The notes under the pieces were generated by a model that did not search any database, was not told the origin of the DNA, and was given only the letters and a program-made list of their open reading frames with translations. Shown one piece after another: positions 9,146 to 16,950 of a stretch of 64,000 nt of DNA. Position 1 is the first letter of the stretch. Every line of letters starts with the position of its first letter. The position numbers were made by a program, and so were the translations under genes. Source of the stretch: Enterobacter sp. 10-1 (GTDB taxonomy: Bacteria > Pseudomonadota > Gammaproteobacteria > Enterobacterales > Enterobacteriaceae); assembly GCA_002270295.1 (NCBI GenBank), contig NISF01000001.1:1488001-1552000 (forward strand), written 5' to 3'.

Positions 9146-10054
9146 TTAACTGCTCGCCAGCTCGAACAGCCGACGCGTCGCGGGAGTCAATCCTGACATA
9201 TGAATGCAGGCGTGCACCATGCCCGGCAGTCGCTCGCAGCGTACCGCTACGCCAGCTTCCTGCAGCCGAAGCGCATACCGTTCGGCCTCATCGCGCAGCG
9301 GATCGTATTCGCAGCTCAGGATGGTTGCCGGCGGCAAACCGCACAGTGAAGTCGCGTGCAGCGGTTCGGCATGAGGATGACGGCGTTCTCCCAGATAGCT
9401 GTGCCAGCAAAATGCCATCGCATCACGCGTTAAATAATAGCCCTCAGCAAACTCGCGATAGCTCCCGGTTGCCATATCGCGACTTAACGCCGGATACAGC
9501 AGCAGCTGATGCTCAATGCGAGGACCGCCGCGATCCCGCGCCAGTAGCGCGGTTGCCGCCGCGAGATTCCCGCCGGCGCTATCGCCGCCCACCGCCAGGC
9601 GGTTGCTATCGATGCCCAAACGCTGCGCCTGTGCGTAAACCCAGCATAGCGCCTGATAAACATCCTCTAACGGTCGCGGAAATGGGTGCTCTGGCGCCAG
9701 CCGGTAATCCACTGACACTATTATCCGCCCGGTGGCATTGGCCAATGCCTGACAAGGCCGATCGTACAGCGCCAGCGATCCCAGACACCAACCGCCGCCG
9801 TGAGCAAACAGCATCGCTGGCTGCGCGGTTTCAGTATTTAAGCCAACGGGCGTATAGGCGCGAAGGGCAATACCGTAGCCATCATCAACGATGGCGACAT
9901 AATCTTTGAAGCCATCGTTGATTTCCATCTCTCCCTGTAGCTGAAGCAAATCGGCTTCAGCGGCCGCGCGCATCTCGCCCAGCGACGCTGGCGGCAATGC
10001 GCTCCTTTGCGATGAAGCGGCGAGGAAGCCGGCAATATGCGGATCAAGCGGCAT
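9146..10054 (-). CDS. Alpha/beta hydrolase, hormone-sensitive lipase type
   Basis: A 302-residue esterase-like protein with the HGGGW oxyanion motif of the HSL family, nucleophile Ser159 in GDSAGG, an acid in CEYDPLRDEAE and the catalytic histidine in GMVHACIH. Such enzymes cleave short-chain esters or lactones in the cytoplasm. Its start overlaps the stop of the next gene upstream (10044-10054), so the two are translationally coupled; GGAG precedes the ATG. Last gene of the three-gene unit controlled from the inverted repeat at 12027-12062. Confidence 0.9.
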   Translation of the reverse strand: MPLDPHIAGFLAASSQRSALPPASLGEMRAAAEADLLQLQGEMEINDGFKDYVAIVDDGYGIALRAYTPVGLNTETAQPAMLFAHGGGWCLGSLALYDRPCQALANATGRIIVSVDYRLAPEHPFPRPLEDVYQALCWVYAQAQRLGIDSNRLAVGGDSAGGNLAAATALLARDRGGPRIEHQLLLYPALSRDMATGSYREFAEGYYLTRDAMAFCWHSYLGERRHPHAEPLHATSLCGLPPATILSCEYDPLRDEAERYALRLQEAGVAVRCERLPGMVHACIHMSGLTPATRRLFELASS

Positions 10055-10940
10055 AGTGAGTCTCCTCTGAAAGAAAGGGGACGATCAGCCCGATAAAATC
10101 CTCATGACACTCTTCGGTAATAAAATGACCACACCCGGCCACCGTCTCGCCGCGCAGATCGTGAGCATTGCCGTGCAGCGTTGCCAGCGGCGCATCAGCC
10201 GTTGCATATTCTGCTCCCACCGTAAGCACCGGCATTGTTAAAGGCACTTGCTTGCGGAGCTGGTTCTGCCGAATGGTCTCCGGGATCGCGCGATAGTAAT
10301 CGAAGCCCGCGCGCAGCCCGCCCGGAGCAGAATAGGCGGCGATATAAACCTCTGCGGCTACCCGATCGCGGCGATGAGACCAGCGGTTGAAAATATAGCT
10401 GAGATATTGTGATTCACGGCCGTAGGTCAGGGTTTCCGGTAAATCGGCCAGCTGATTGAACATGAAGTGCCAAAGGAAAATATTCTCTTCCGGCGCGACA
10501 AAAATCGACGGGGCAGGGGCCAGCCCCGGGATCACCGCTTCTGTCAGCACAAGTCGCTCAATCGCCTGCGGAAAATCGCTCGCTATGGCGTAGCCAATCC
10601 ACATGCCAATATCGTGGCCCACCAGGCTGTAGCGCGTATGCCCCAGCTGCGCCATGACTGCGTGCAGCACGGCGCCAACGCTTCCGGTATCGTAGCCGCC
10701 ATGGGGCTTATCGGAATCGCCGATGCCGGGAGGGTCAACGGCGATCGCCTGAAAACCGGCGTCGGCAAGCGCGCGGATGACGTAGCGCCAGGTATACCAG
10801 GTCTGGGGCCAGCCGGGTATCAGCAGTACCGGCTGCCCTTTTCCCGCCACGGCGCAGTGGATGCGCTGCCCGTTGACCTTAGGATAGACGTGTTGCACCT
10901 CAAGATCCGCGTAGAGGATCTCGCCGTATTGTTGTTCCAT
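10044..10940 (-). CDS. Alpha/beta hydrolase, epoxide-hydrolase type
   Basis: A 298-residue alpha/beta hydrolase whose nucleophile position holds an aspartate (Asp110 in GHDIGMW) instead of serine, the hallmark of epoxide hydrolases and haloalkane dehalogenases, which form an alkyl-enzyme ester. An HG-like oxyanion stretch (LLIPGWPQTWYTW) and the catalytic histidine (GCGHFITEE) are present. Second gene of the operon, 25 bp after the epimerase gene and overlapping the following hydrolase by 11 bp. Which small molecule is attacked is unknown; fluoroacetate-dehalogenase-like or epoxide activity are possibilities. Confidence 0.88.
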   Translation of the reverse strand: MEQQYGEILYADLEVQHVYPKVNGQRIHCAVAGKGQPVLLIPGWPQTWYTWRYVIRALADAGFQAIAVDPPGIGDSDKPHGGYDTGSVGAVLHAVMAQLGHTRYSLVGHDIGMWIGYAIASDFPQAIERLVLTEAVIPGLAPAPSIFVAPEENIFLWHFMFNQLADLPETLTYGRESQYLSYIFNRWSHRRDRVAAEVYIAAYSAPGGLRAGFDYYRAIPETIRQNQLRKQVPLTMPVLTVGAEYATADAPLATLHGNAHDLRGETVAGCGHFITEECHEDFIGLIVPFLSEETHYAA

Positions 10941-10965
10941 GAGGGATTCCTTGAAATATTCTGGC

Positions 10966-12021
10966 CTAGCGTATGCCGAGTAATTTTTTGATTTGATGAG
11001 GATTTACCGGCGCGCCGGCGAAGTCGTCGAACACCTTATCGGTGATATGAATAATGTGGTTGCTGATGAACTCTGCCCCCTCCCGGGCACCGTCCAGCGG
11101 ATTCTTCAGGCAGCACTCCCACTCCAGCGTTGCCCAGCCGGCGTAATCGTATTGCGCAAGCTTCGCGAAAATGGCTTTGAAATCAACCTGACCGTCACCC
11201 AATGAGCGGAAGCGGCCCGCGCGATCGATCCATGATTGATAGCCGCCGTAGATCCCCTGACGGCCGGTGGGATTAAATTCGGCGTCTTTAACGTGGAACA
11301 TATTGATGACGTCCTTATAAATATCAATAAATTCCAGGTAGTTGAGCTGCTGTAGCACCATATGACTCGGGTCAAAAAGTACCCGGCAGCGGGGATGTTC
11401 GCCCACCCGCTGGTGGAACATTTCGAACGTCACGCCATCGTGTAGATCTTCGCTCGGATGGATTTCATAGCACAGATTAATACCCTGCTCATCGCAGGCG
11501 TTGAGTACCGGCAGCCAGCGCCTGGCAAGCTCGTCGAAGGCGGTTTCGATTAGCCCGGCCGGACGCTGCGGGAACGGAAACAGATAAGGCCAGGCCAGCG
11601 AGCCGGAAAAGGTGCCCAGTTCGCTGAGGCCAAGGCGCGCGGAGGCTTTGACGGCCATCAGCAGCTGTTGCCGTGCCCACTCGCCGCGGGCTTGCGGATT
11701 GCCGTGTACCTCGGACGGCGCAAAGCTGTCACATAAGCTGTCGTAGGCCGGATGTACCGCCATTAGCTGGCCGAAGATATGGCTGGTTAGTTCGCTGACT
11801 ACCAAACCGTGTTCCGCCAGCATACCGGTAAGATCGTCGCAGTAGGTCTGGCTTTCCGCCGCGGTTGCCACGTCGAAGAGACGCCGATCCCATGCCGGGA
11901 TTTGCAATGCCTTAAAACCGGTTTCTGCGGCCCATTGGGTAATCGCAGCCAGGCTGTTGAACGGGGCGACCTCGTCGCTAAACTGAGCGAGATGGAGGCC
12001 TGGACCTTTGAGGGTTTTCAT
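10966..12021 (-). CDS. Sugar phosphate isomerase/epimerase, TIM barrel
   Basis: A 351-residue xylose-isomerase-like TIM barrel (AP endonuclease 2 superfamily). Metal-binding positions are recognisable: the glutamate in CYEIHPSED, LFDPSHMV with Asp/His, HVKDAEF with His/Asp and the late WATLEWECC glutamate. Members are sugar, inositol or hydroxypyruvate isomerases and epimerases, so the exact reaction is open. First gene of the operon; its ribosome binding site (AGGAG) lies inside the right arm region of the 16-bp inverted repeat. Divergent from the TetR gene, its likely regulator. Confidence 0.88.
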   Translation of the reverse strand: MKTLKGPGLHLAQFSDEVAPFNSLAAITQWAAETGFKALQIPAWDRRLFDVATAAESQTYCDDLTGMLAEHGLVVSELTSHIFGQLMAVHPAYDSLCDSFAPSEVHGNPQARGEWARQQLLMAVKASARLGLSELGTFSGSLAWPYLFPFPQRPAGLIETAFDELARRWLPVLNACDEQGINLCYEIHPSEDLHDGVTFEMFHQRVGEHPRCRVLFDPSHMVLQQLNYLEFIDIYKDVINMFHVKDAEFNPTGRQGIYGGYQSWIDRAGRFRSLGDGQVDFKAIFAKLAQYDYAGWATLEWECCLKNPLDGAREGAEFISNHIIHITDKVFDDFAGAPVNPHQIKKLLGIR

Positions 12022-12026
12022 CGTAA

Positions 12027-12062
12027 ACTCCTATTGTTTGTCGATTGACAAACAATAGGAGT
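12027..12062. promoter_or_regulatory. Perfect 16-bp inverted repeat, likely TetR operator
   Basis: ACTCCTATTGTTTGTC, then GATT, then the exact reverse complement. It lies between the divergent epimerase operon (start 12021) and TetR gene (start 12162), which is where a TetR protein normally binds. The core TTTGTC-N4-GACAAA has the size of a TetR operator. On the operon transcript the left arm contains the AGGAG ribosome binding site, so the hairpin could also hide the start. Confidence 0.75.
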
Positions 12063-12161
12063 AAAAACGGATTACCGCAAGCAAAATTATAAATGCGTTG
12101 GTAATCTCAACGATTTAAGCGATCCTTGATCGCTAAATATCGGACCAACTGGAGCAACGTA

Positions 12162-12755
12162 ATGGCAGGCAGACCGCGCGAATTCGATCGTGAACTGGCG
12201 CTTTTGAAAGCGCGTAATCTATTCTGGCGACAGGGCTATGAAGGGACGTCAATGTCGGATTTGGTGGCGGAACTGGGCATCGCTTCCGCGCGTATTTACA
12301 AGGCATTCGGTTCAAAAGAACAGCTTTTCCGGGAAGCGATCGCTGACTACGAAAATCAGGAAGGGGGCTTCGCGGATCGCGCCTTTGCCGCCGAGGGCAA
12401 CGTGCGGGAGGCAATCAAAACGCTGCTGATGGATGCTGTGCGCCTCTACTGCCAACCGGACCTGCCGCAAGGATGTATGGTGGTTGCCTCCGCTGCCAGC
12501 GTCAGCGTGGAAAATGACGACATCAAAACCTGGCTGGCTCAGCATCGTCTCCAGCGCACGCAGCAGATTATCGACCGGCTGCGTCAGGCGGTGCATAGCG
12601 GCGAGCTGCCTGCCACTACCGATGCTGACAGCCTTGGCGATTATTTCGCCGCCTTTTTGCACGGCCTGTCGGTTCAGGCTCGCGATGGTGTTGCCGAATC
12701 GCGATTGCTGGCGGCGGCTAATGTGGCGCTAACCGCACTACCATATACAGATTAA
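12162..12755 (+). CDS. TetR family transcriptional regulator
   Basis: A 197-residue repressor. The N-terminal helix-turn-helix is complete: GRPREFDRELALLKARNLF, then the YEGTSMSDLVAELGIA recognition region and IYKAFGSKEQLFREAI. The C-terminal half is an all-helical ligand/dimerisation domain with QGCMVV in the position seen in many enterobacterial and pseudomonad TetR proteins acting on xenobiotic genes. The ATG at 12162 has GGAG at 12151-12154; an upstream in-frame start at 12126 lacks this. Predicted to repress the divergent hydrolase/epimerase operon. Confidence 0.92.
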   Translation: MAGRPREFDRELALLKARNLFWRQGYEGTSMSDLVAELGIASARIYKAFGSKEQLFREAIADYENQEGGFADRAFAAEGNVREAIKTLLMDAVRLYCQPDLPQGCMVVASAASVSVENDDIKTWLAQHRLQRTQQIIDRLRQAVHSGELPATTDADSLGDYFAAFLHGLSVQARDGVAESRLLAAANVALTALPYTD

Positions 12756-13302
12756 GTTATTTTCGTTGGCAATGGCGTGAAGCAGGCGAACGGCAAAGTT
12801 TCCCTCGCGTAGCTGCGCACGCGGATGGATATCTGCGGCCGTGAGTAGATGATCAACATCATTGGTCTTATTTTTGCTGATGTTAATCTCTCCTGTCTGA
12901 AGGTTGATATCTTCTCAAGCCGAAGCACCCCATGCCGCAAACCGGTGTGTACCGCGACAATCCATATCAATGCGTGCCTACGAGAATGTTTGGTAATCAG
13001 ATGTGCCAGGAGGGGAGAAGGGGTTTTTGGGTTACCTTTAAATTTTTAACATTCTCATGGGGAGAGCGTGTATTGAACGGGCTTTGACTGGCTAAATCAG
13101 CATCCGAGAGAAAGACCGCGCAGCGTGCGCGGCAGTCCGGCCGCCCGCGAGCGTAAAATTGAACTGGATCTCTACTCATAATTCCCCAGAATGACAGTGA
13201 AAGCGCTTTCTGCTCCCCTGGCAGTCCCCATTATGCTAAGTTTTAGGGGCCATCTGTCTTACGAGAGTCTTAACTCAGGAGATAATTCTAAGGAGAGTAA
13301 AT
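12756..13302. other. Gene-poor interval with mobile-element debris
   Basis: No intact gene seen over about 550 bp. It contains the integrase remnant described separately and a perfect 12-bp palindrome GAAAGCGCTTTC at 13199-13210 in front of the AT-rich gene at 13303. Short ORFs on both strands here lack ribosome binding sites and family features. Confidence 0.6.
12830..12990 (-). pseudogene. Remnant of a phage-type tyrosine integrase
   Basis: On the minus strand one frame reads IWIVAVHTGLRHGVLRLEKI, which resembles the tyrosine-recombinase box I (HTGxRxGE, with the catalytic arginine). A frame change then gives DINLQTGEINISKNKTND, the stretch that follows box I in these integrases. Both pieces together, in the right order but in two frames, point to a decayed integrase. 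The second frame stays open to about 12757 (AADIHPRAQLREGNFAVRL), which I cannot identify. No complete recombinase domain survives. Confidence 0.6.
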
Positions 13303-13701
13303 ATGGCCATGTTTGGGAAAGTAACACTTAGCATGTTCTGTCTTGTTTTTGCGAAATTTGCATTCTGTGCAGAAAAAGGGCTCAATTACGAATCAAATAA
13401 TAAGACATTCACCTTAAAAGAAGAGTGTATTTCATCTTTGGTGATGAATAATTATATGTTTGATTCAAAAGAATATTACTCGCTGAGCGTGCGTTTAAAA
13501 AATAGTCGAAATTGTTCTCTGGCGTTAAATGGCATAATAGAAGAAAATATCGGGAATCACTTGCGCATATATTTCAACTCTGATTTGCTGATTGATAGTT
13601 ATATTGCGGGGAAGCTTAATACTGAAAATGGCTTCAAAATGCCTTTGGACAGTAAGAAGTTGGGCGATAAAATTCTTTCATTTTATCACAAGAATAGTTA
13701 A
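13303..13701 (+). CDS. Small secreted protein, AT-rich gene, unknown
   Basis: A 132-residue protein with a signal peptide (MAMFGKVTLSMFCLVFAKFAFCA, cleavage likely after CA). The mature part is polar, with cysteines in EECISS and RNCSLA that could pair. The start has AAGGAG upstream. Codon use is far more AT-rich than in the neighbouring genes (many AAA, AAT, TTT and TTA codons), a sign of horizontal origin, in keeping with the integrase debris just upstream. I do not recognise the family; periplasmic location is inferred. Confidence 0.65.
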   Translation: MAMFGKVTLSMFCLVFAKFAFCAEKGLNYESNNKTFTLKEECISSLVMNNYMFDSKEYYSLSVRLKNSRNCSLALNGIIEENIGNHLRIYFNSDLLIDSYIAGKLNTENGFKMPLDSKKLGDKILSFYHKNS

Positions 13702-14194
13702 GTGAATGTATCTATGAAATTACAGTCGCCCTGATTTGGGGTGACGGTATGCTTAATCATCTTTTGCGGAAATCTACCGTTACCGTAACGGGAACTGAGT
13801 GAGATTTTACTCGTACAGAAGAATGCCCGGCCCAGGTAGCCGTTAACGAGAAATAACCAGGTCCACGGTCCAGATGGTCTTAATCTGATTATGCTCTGGA
13901 TACTTACATGTGTTCAAACATAAAAATCTTCCCGAAACTCGTGAGTTTGATGGCGAAAATAGGTCGTATTTTAGGGGGGATTGGGGGGCGAAAAGTATCT
14001 TAGGGGCGCTTTTGAGGGCGTTAAAAACGCCGCAAACGACCAACAATCTCCTTCAGCCTTACAGCTTAACTTCTTGTATTGCCACTAAATGCATGATTCC
14101 TCGCGATTGTTTCTTATAAGTACGTAAAAGTTAATGAATTTTTAATAAAAGGCCGTTATGTTGTCGGCATCACACTTTTGTTAAGGGTTTTCCC
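13702..14194. other. Gene-free interval before cybB
   Basis: About 490 bp with no convincing gene. It has G-rich runs (TTAGGGGGGATTGGGGGG near 13972-13990). The plus-strand frame at 13816-13899 (KNARPR, a stop, then VHGPDGLNLIML) faintly resembles the N-terminus of P4-type integrases, but this is weak. The last 60 bp are AT-rich and probably hold the cybB promoter. Confidence 0.4.
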
Positions 14195-14722
14195 ATGCGC
14201 GATAAATACTCCGGCCTGCAGATAGGCATCCACTGGCTGGTATTTTTATTAGTGGTTGGCGCCTATGCCGCTATGGAGCTGCGGGGCTTTTTCCCTCGCA
14301 GCGACCGGCCGCTGATTAACATGATTCATGTATCCTGCGGTATTTCCATCTGCGTACTGATGGTGGTACGACTGCTGGTGCGCCTGAAATCTCCCGTGCC
14401 GCCGATTGTGCCGAAGCCATCGCCGATGATGACCGGTTTCGCGCACCTGGGGCATCTGGTTATCTATCTGCTGTTTATCGCCTTACCGATCGTCGGCATG
14501 GTCATGATGTATAACCGCGGCAACCCGTGGTATGCGTTTGGCCTGACGATGCCCTTTGCGGCGCAAAGTAATTTTGAGCTGGTGGATACGCTGAAGGGCG
14601 TACACAGCCTGCTGGCGAATACCGGCTACTTTGTCGTTGGCCTGCATGCGCTGGCCGCGCTGATGCATCACTATTTGTGGAAAGACAATACGCTGCTGCG
14701 CATGATGCCGCGCAAGCGCTAG
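14195..14722 (+). CDS. cybB: Cytochrome b561
   Basis: A 175-residue inner-membrane dihaem b-type cytochrome, one residue shorter than E. coli CybB. Four hydrophobic helices carry the usual haem-ligand histidines: IHWLVF near the N-terminus, NMIHVSCG, HLGHLV in the middle and GLHALAALMHHYLW at the end. It can oxidise ubiquinol and pass electrons, including to superoxide as reported for the E. coli protein. AAGGG precedes the ATG. It marks the return to conserved gene order after the accessory stretch. Confidence 0.95.
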   Translation: MRDKYSGLQIGIHWLVFLLVVGAYAAMELRGFFPRSDRPLINMIHVSCGISICVLMVVRLLVRLKSPVPPIVPKPSPMMTGFAHLGHLVIYLLFIALPIVGMVMMYNRGNPWYAFGLTMPFAAQSNFELVDTLKGVHSLLANTGYFVVGLHALAALMHHYLWKDNTLLRMMPRKR

Positions 14723-14746
14723 CTGTGATTAGCTTTCTACGTTCAG

Positions 14747-14770
14747 ACCCCGCCCTGTGCGGGGTTTTTT
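14747..14770 (+). terminator. Terminator of cybB
   Basis: ACCCCGC-CCTGT-GCGGGGT stem-loop followed by TTTTT. Confidence 0.88.
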
Positions 14771-14829
14771 ATTTCTTTTACCGCGGACTGTGATACATCT
14801 GATCGCACCAACGGGAAGAGGGGATAAAG

Positions 14830-15303
14830 ATGAGAGTCAGACTTGCCGCGCCGGATGAAGCGCCAGCACTATGGGAAATCCGCAATCAGGCGATACGCCA
14901 CGGCTGTCGTGAAAGCTATGACGCCGAGGTTCTGCAGGCCTGGACGCCGGATCTGATGCCGGAAGGCTATCGCCATGCGGTGCGCGACAACCCCTTTTAT
15001 GTGATCGAAGAGGCGAACGGGCGCGCGGCAGCGACCGGCTATCTCGACCTTCGCGCCGGCAGCGTCGAGGCGATTTTTACCCGCCCGGAGTGCTTCGGTA
15101 AAGGTTACGCCGGGCTTATCGTGACGACGATAATCGCTGAAGCGCGTCGCCGGGGGCTGACGCGAATCACGCTGGAAGCCACGCCCAACGCCGCCGGTTT
15201 CTATCTGCGCCACGGCTTTGTGGCGCTCGGTGAAAAATGGCTGCCATCAAAGCTGGCCAATGCCGATTTACGCTGTGTGGATATGATGCTGGAGCTGAGC
15301 TGA
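14830..15303 (+). CDS. GNAT family N-acetyltransferase
   Basis: A 157-residue single-domain acetyltransferase. The acetyl-CoA site is visible as FGKGYAGLIV (the Q/RxxGxG/A loop) followed by a helix, and motif B-like LEATPNAAGFYLRHGFVALG near the C-terminus. N-terminal MRVRLAAPDEAPALWEIRNQAI is the usual first strand and helix. Substrate unknown. AGAGGGG precedes the ATG. It sits between the cybB terminator and the frm promoter as its own unit. Confidence 0.88.
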   Translation: MRVRLAAPDEAPALWEIRNQAIRHGCRESYDAEVLQAWTPDLMPEGYRHAVRDNPFYVIEEANGRAAATGYLDLRAGSVEAIFTRPECFGKGYAGLIVTTIIAEARRRGLTRITLEATPNAAGFYLRHGFVALGEKWLPSKLANADLRCVDMMLELS

Positions 15304-15368
15304 GCCCAAAACTGCGCCGCTGTGCTACGGTTAAAGCGGCGTTTCAATTTGCCATACTGCTTAATTAA

Positions 15369-15393
15369 ATATAGTATACCCCCCTATATGATA
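15369..15393 (+). promoter_or_regulatory. FrmR operator and promoter of frmRA
   Basis: ATAGTATACCCCCCTATATG, with a further GATAT, repeats the AT-rich arms flanking a C-run that form the FrmR-repressed promoter in E. coli. It ends 14 bp before the frmR start. Formaldehyde cross-links FrmR and relieves repression there (known for E. coli and Salmonella). Confidence 0.75.
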
Positions 15394-15407
15394 TGGAGGG
15401 CGTCACC

Positions 15408-15683
15408 GTGCCACATTCACCTGAAGATAAAAAACGCGCCCTGAGCCGCGTGCGCCGTATTCGCGGGCAGGTCGAGGCGCTTGAGCGCGCGCTGGAGTCC
15501 GGCGAGTCCTGTATGACAATTCTGCAGCAGATCGCCTCAATTCGCGGCGCAACCAACGGTTTGATGGGGGAGATGGTGGAAATTCATCTCCAGGATGAGC
15601 TGGTAAGCGGCGAAACCACCCCCGACCAAAGAGCGATACGAATGGCGGAAGTCGGCCATCTGCTACGATCCTACTTAAAATAA
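15408..15683 (+). CDS. frmR: Formaldehyde-sensing repressor FrmR
   Basis: A 91-residue all-helical repressor of the CsoR/RcnR/FrmR family. Started at the GTG at 15408 it begins MPHSPEDKKR, as in E. coli FrmR, and has GGAGGG 7 nt upstream; a longer ATG start at 15393 would bury this site. The residues known to react with formaldehyde or hold the sensor site are in register: Pro2, Cys35 (ESCMTI) and His60 (EIHLQD). It should repress its own gene and frmA through the operator at 15369-15393. frmA begins 24 bp downstream. Confidence 0.95.
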   Translation: MPHSPEDKKRALSRVRRIRGQVEALERALESGESCMTILQQIASIRGATNGLMGEMVEIHLQDELVSGETTPDQRAIRMAEVGHLLRSYLK

Positions 15684-16826
<1,143 letters not shown>

Positions 16827-16893
16827 TCACCGGCAGCAGGCACAACGTGCCTGCGAGTGCCGACGCCGATCGTCAGAGGCGCTTCGCTGAGGC

Positions 16894-16929
16894 AAAAAAA
16901 TACCTGCCGGTGGCTTCACCGGCAGGTAT
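16894..16929 (-). terminator. Terminator of the PQQ dehydrogenase gene
   Basis: Perfect 13-bp inverted repeat ATACCTGCCGGTG / CACCGGCAGGTAT with a 4-nt loop, at 16900-16929. On the minus strand it is followed by a run of seven T, so it ends the gcd-type transcript; it also lies behind frmA. Confidence 0.88.
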
Positions 16930-16950
16930 GAGTGTGACAAGACTCCGTGC

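Noticed and set aside
9325-9909. 194-codon plus-strand frame inside the HSL-type hydrolase
   Set aside because: The minus-strand hydrolase has HGGGW and GDSAGG motifs in place; the plus frame is low-complexity.
12752-12970. 72-codon minus-strand frame taken as a gene
   Set aside because: Its good part is the decayed integrase box I; the rest is out of frame with the integrase, so it is listed as a pseudogene.
13843-14119. Short overlapping frames on both strands before cybB
   Set aside because: No ribosome binding sites and no recognisable family; treated as non-coding.
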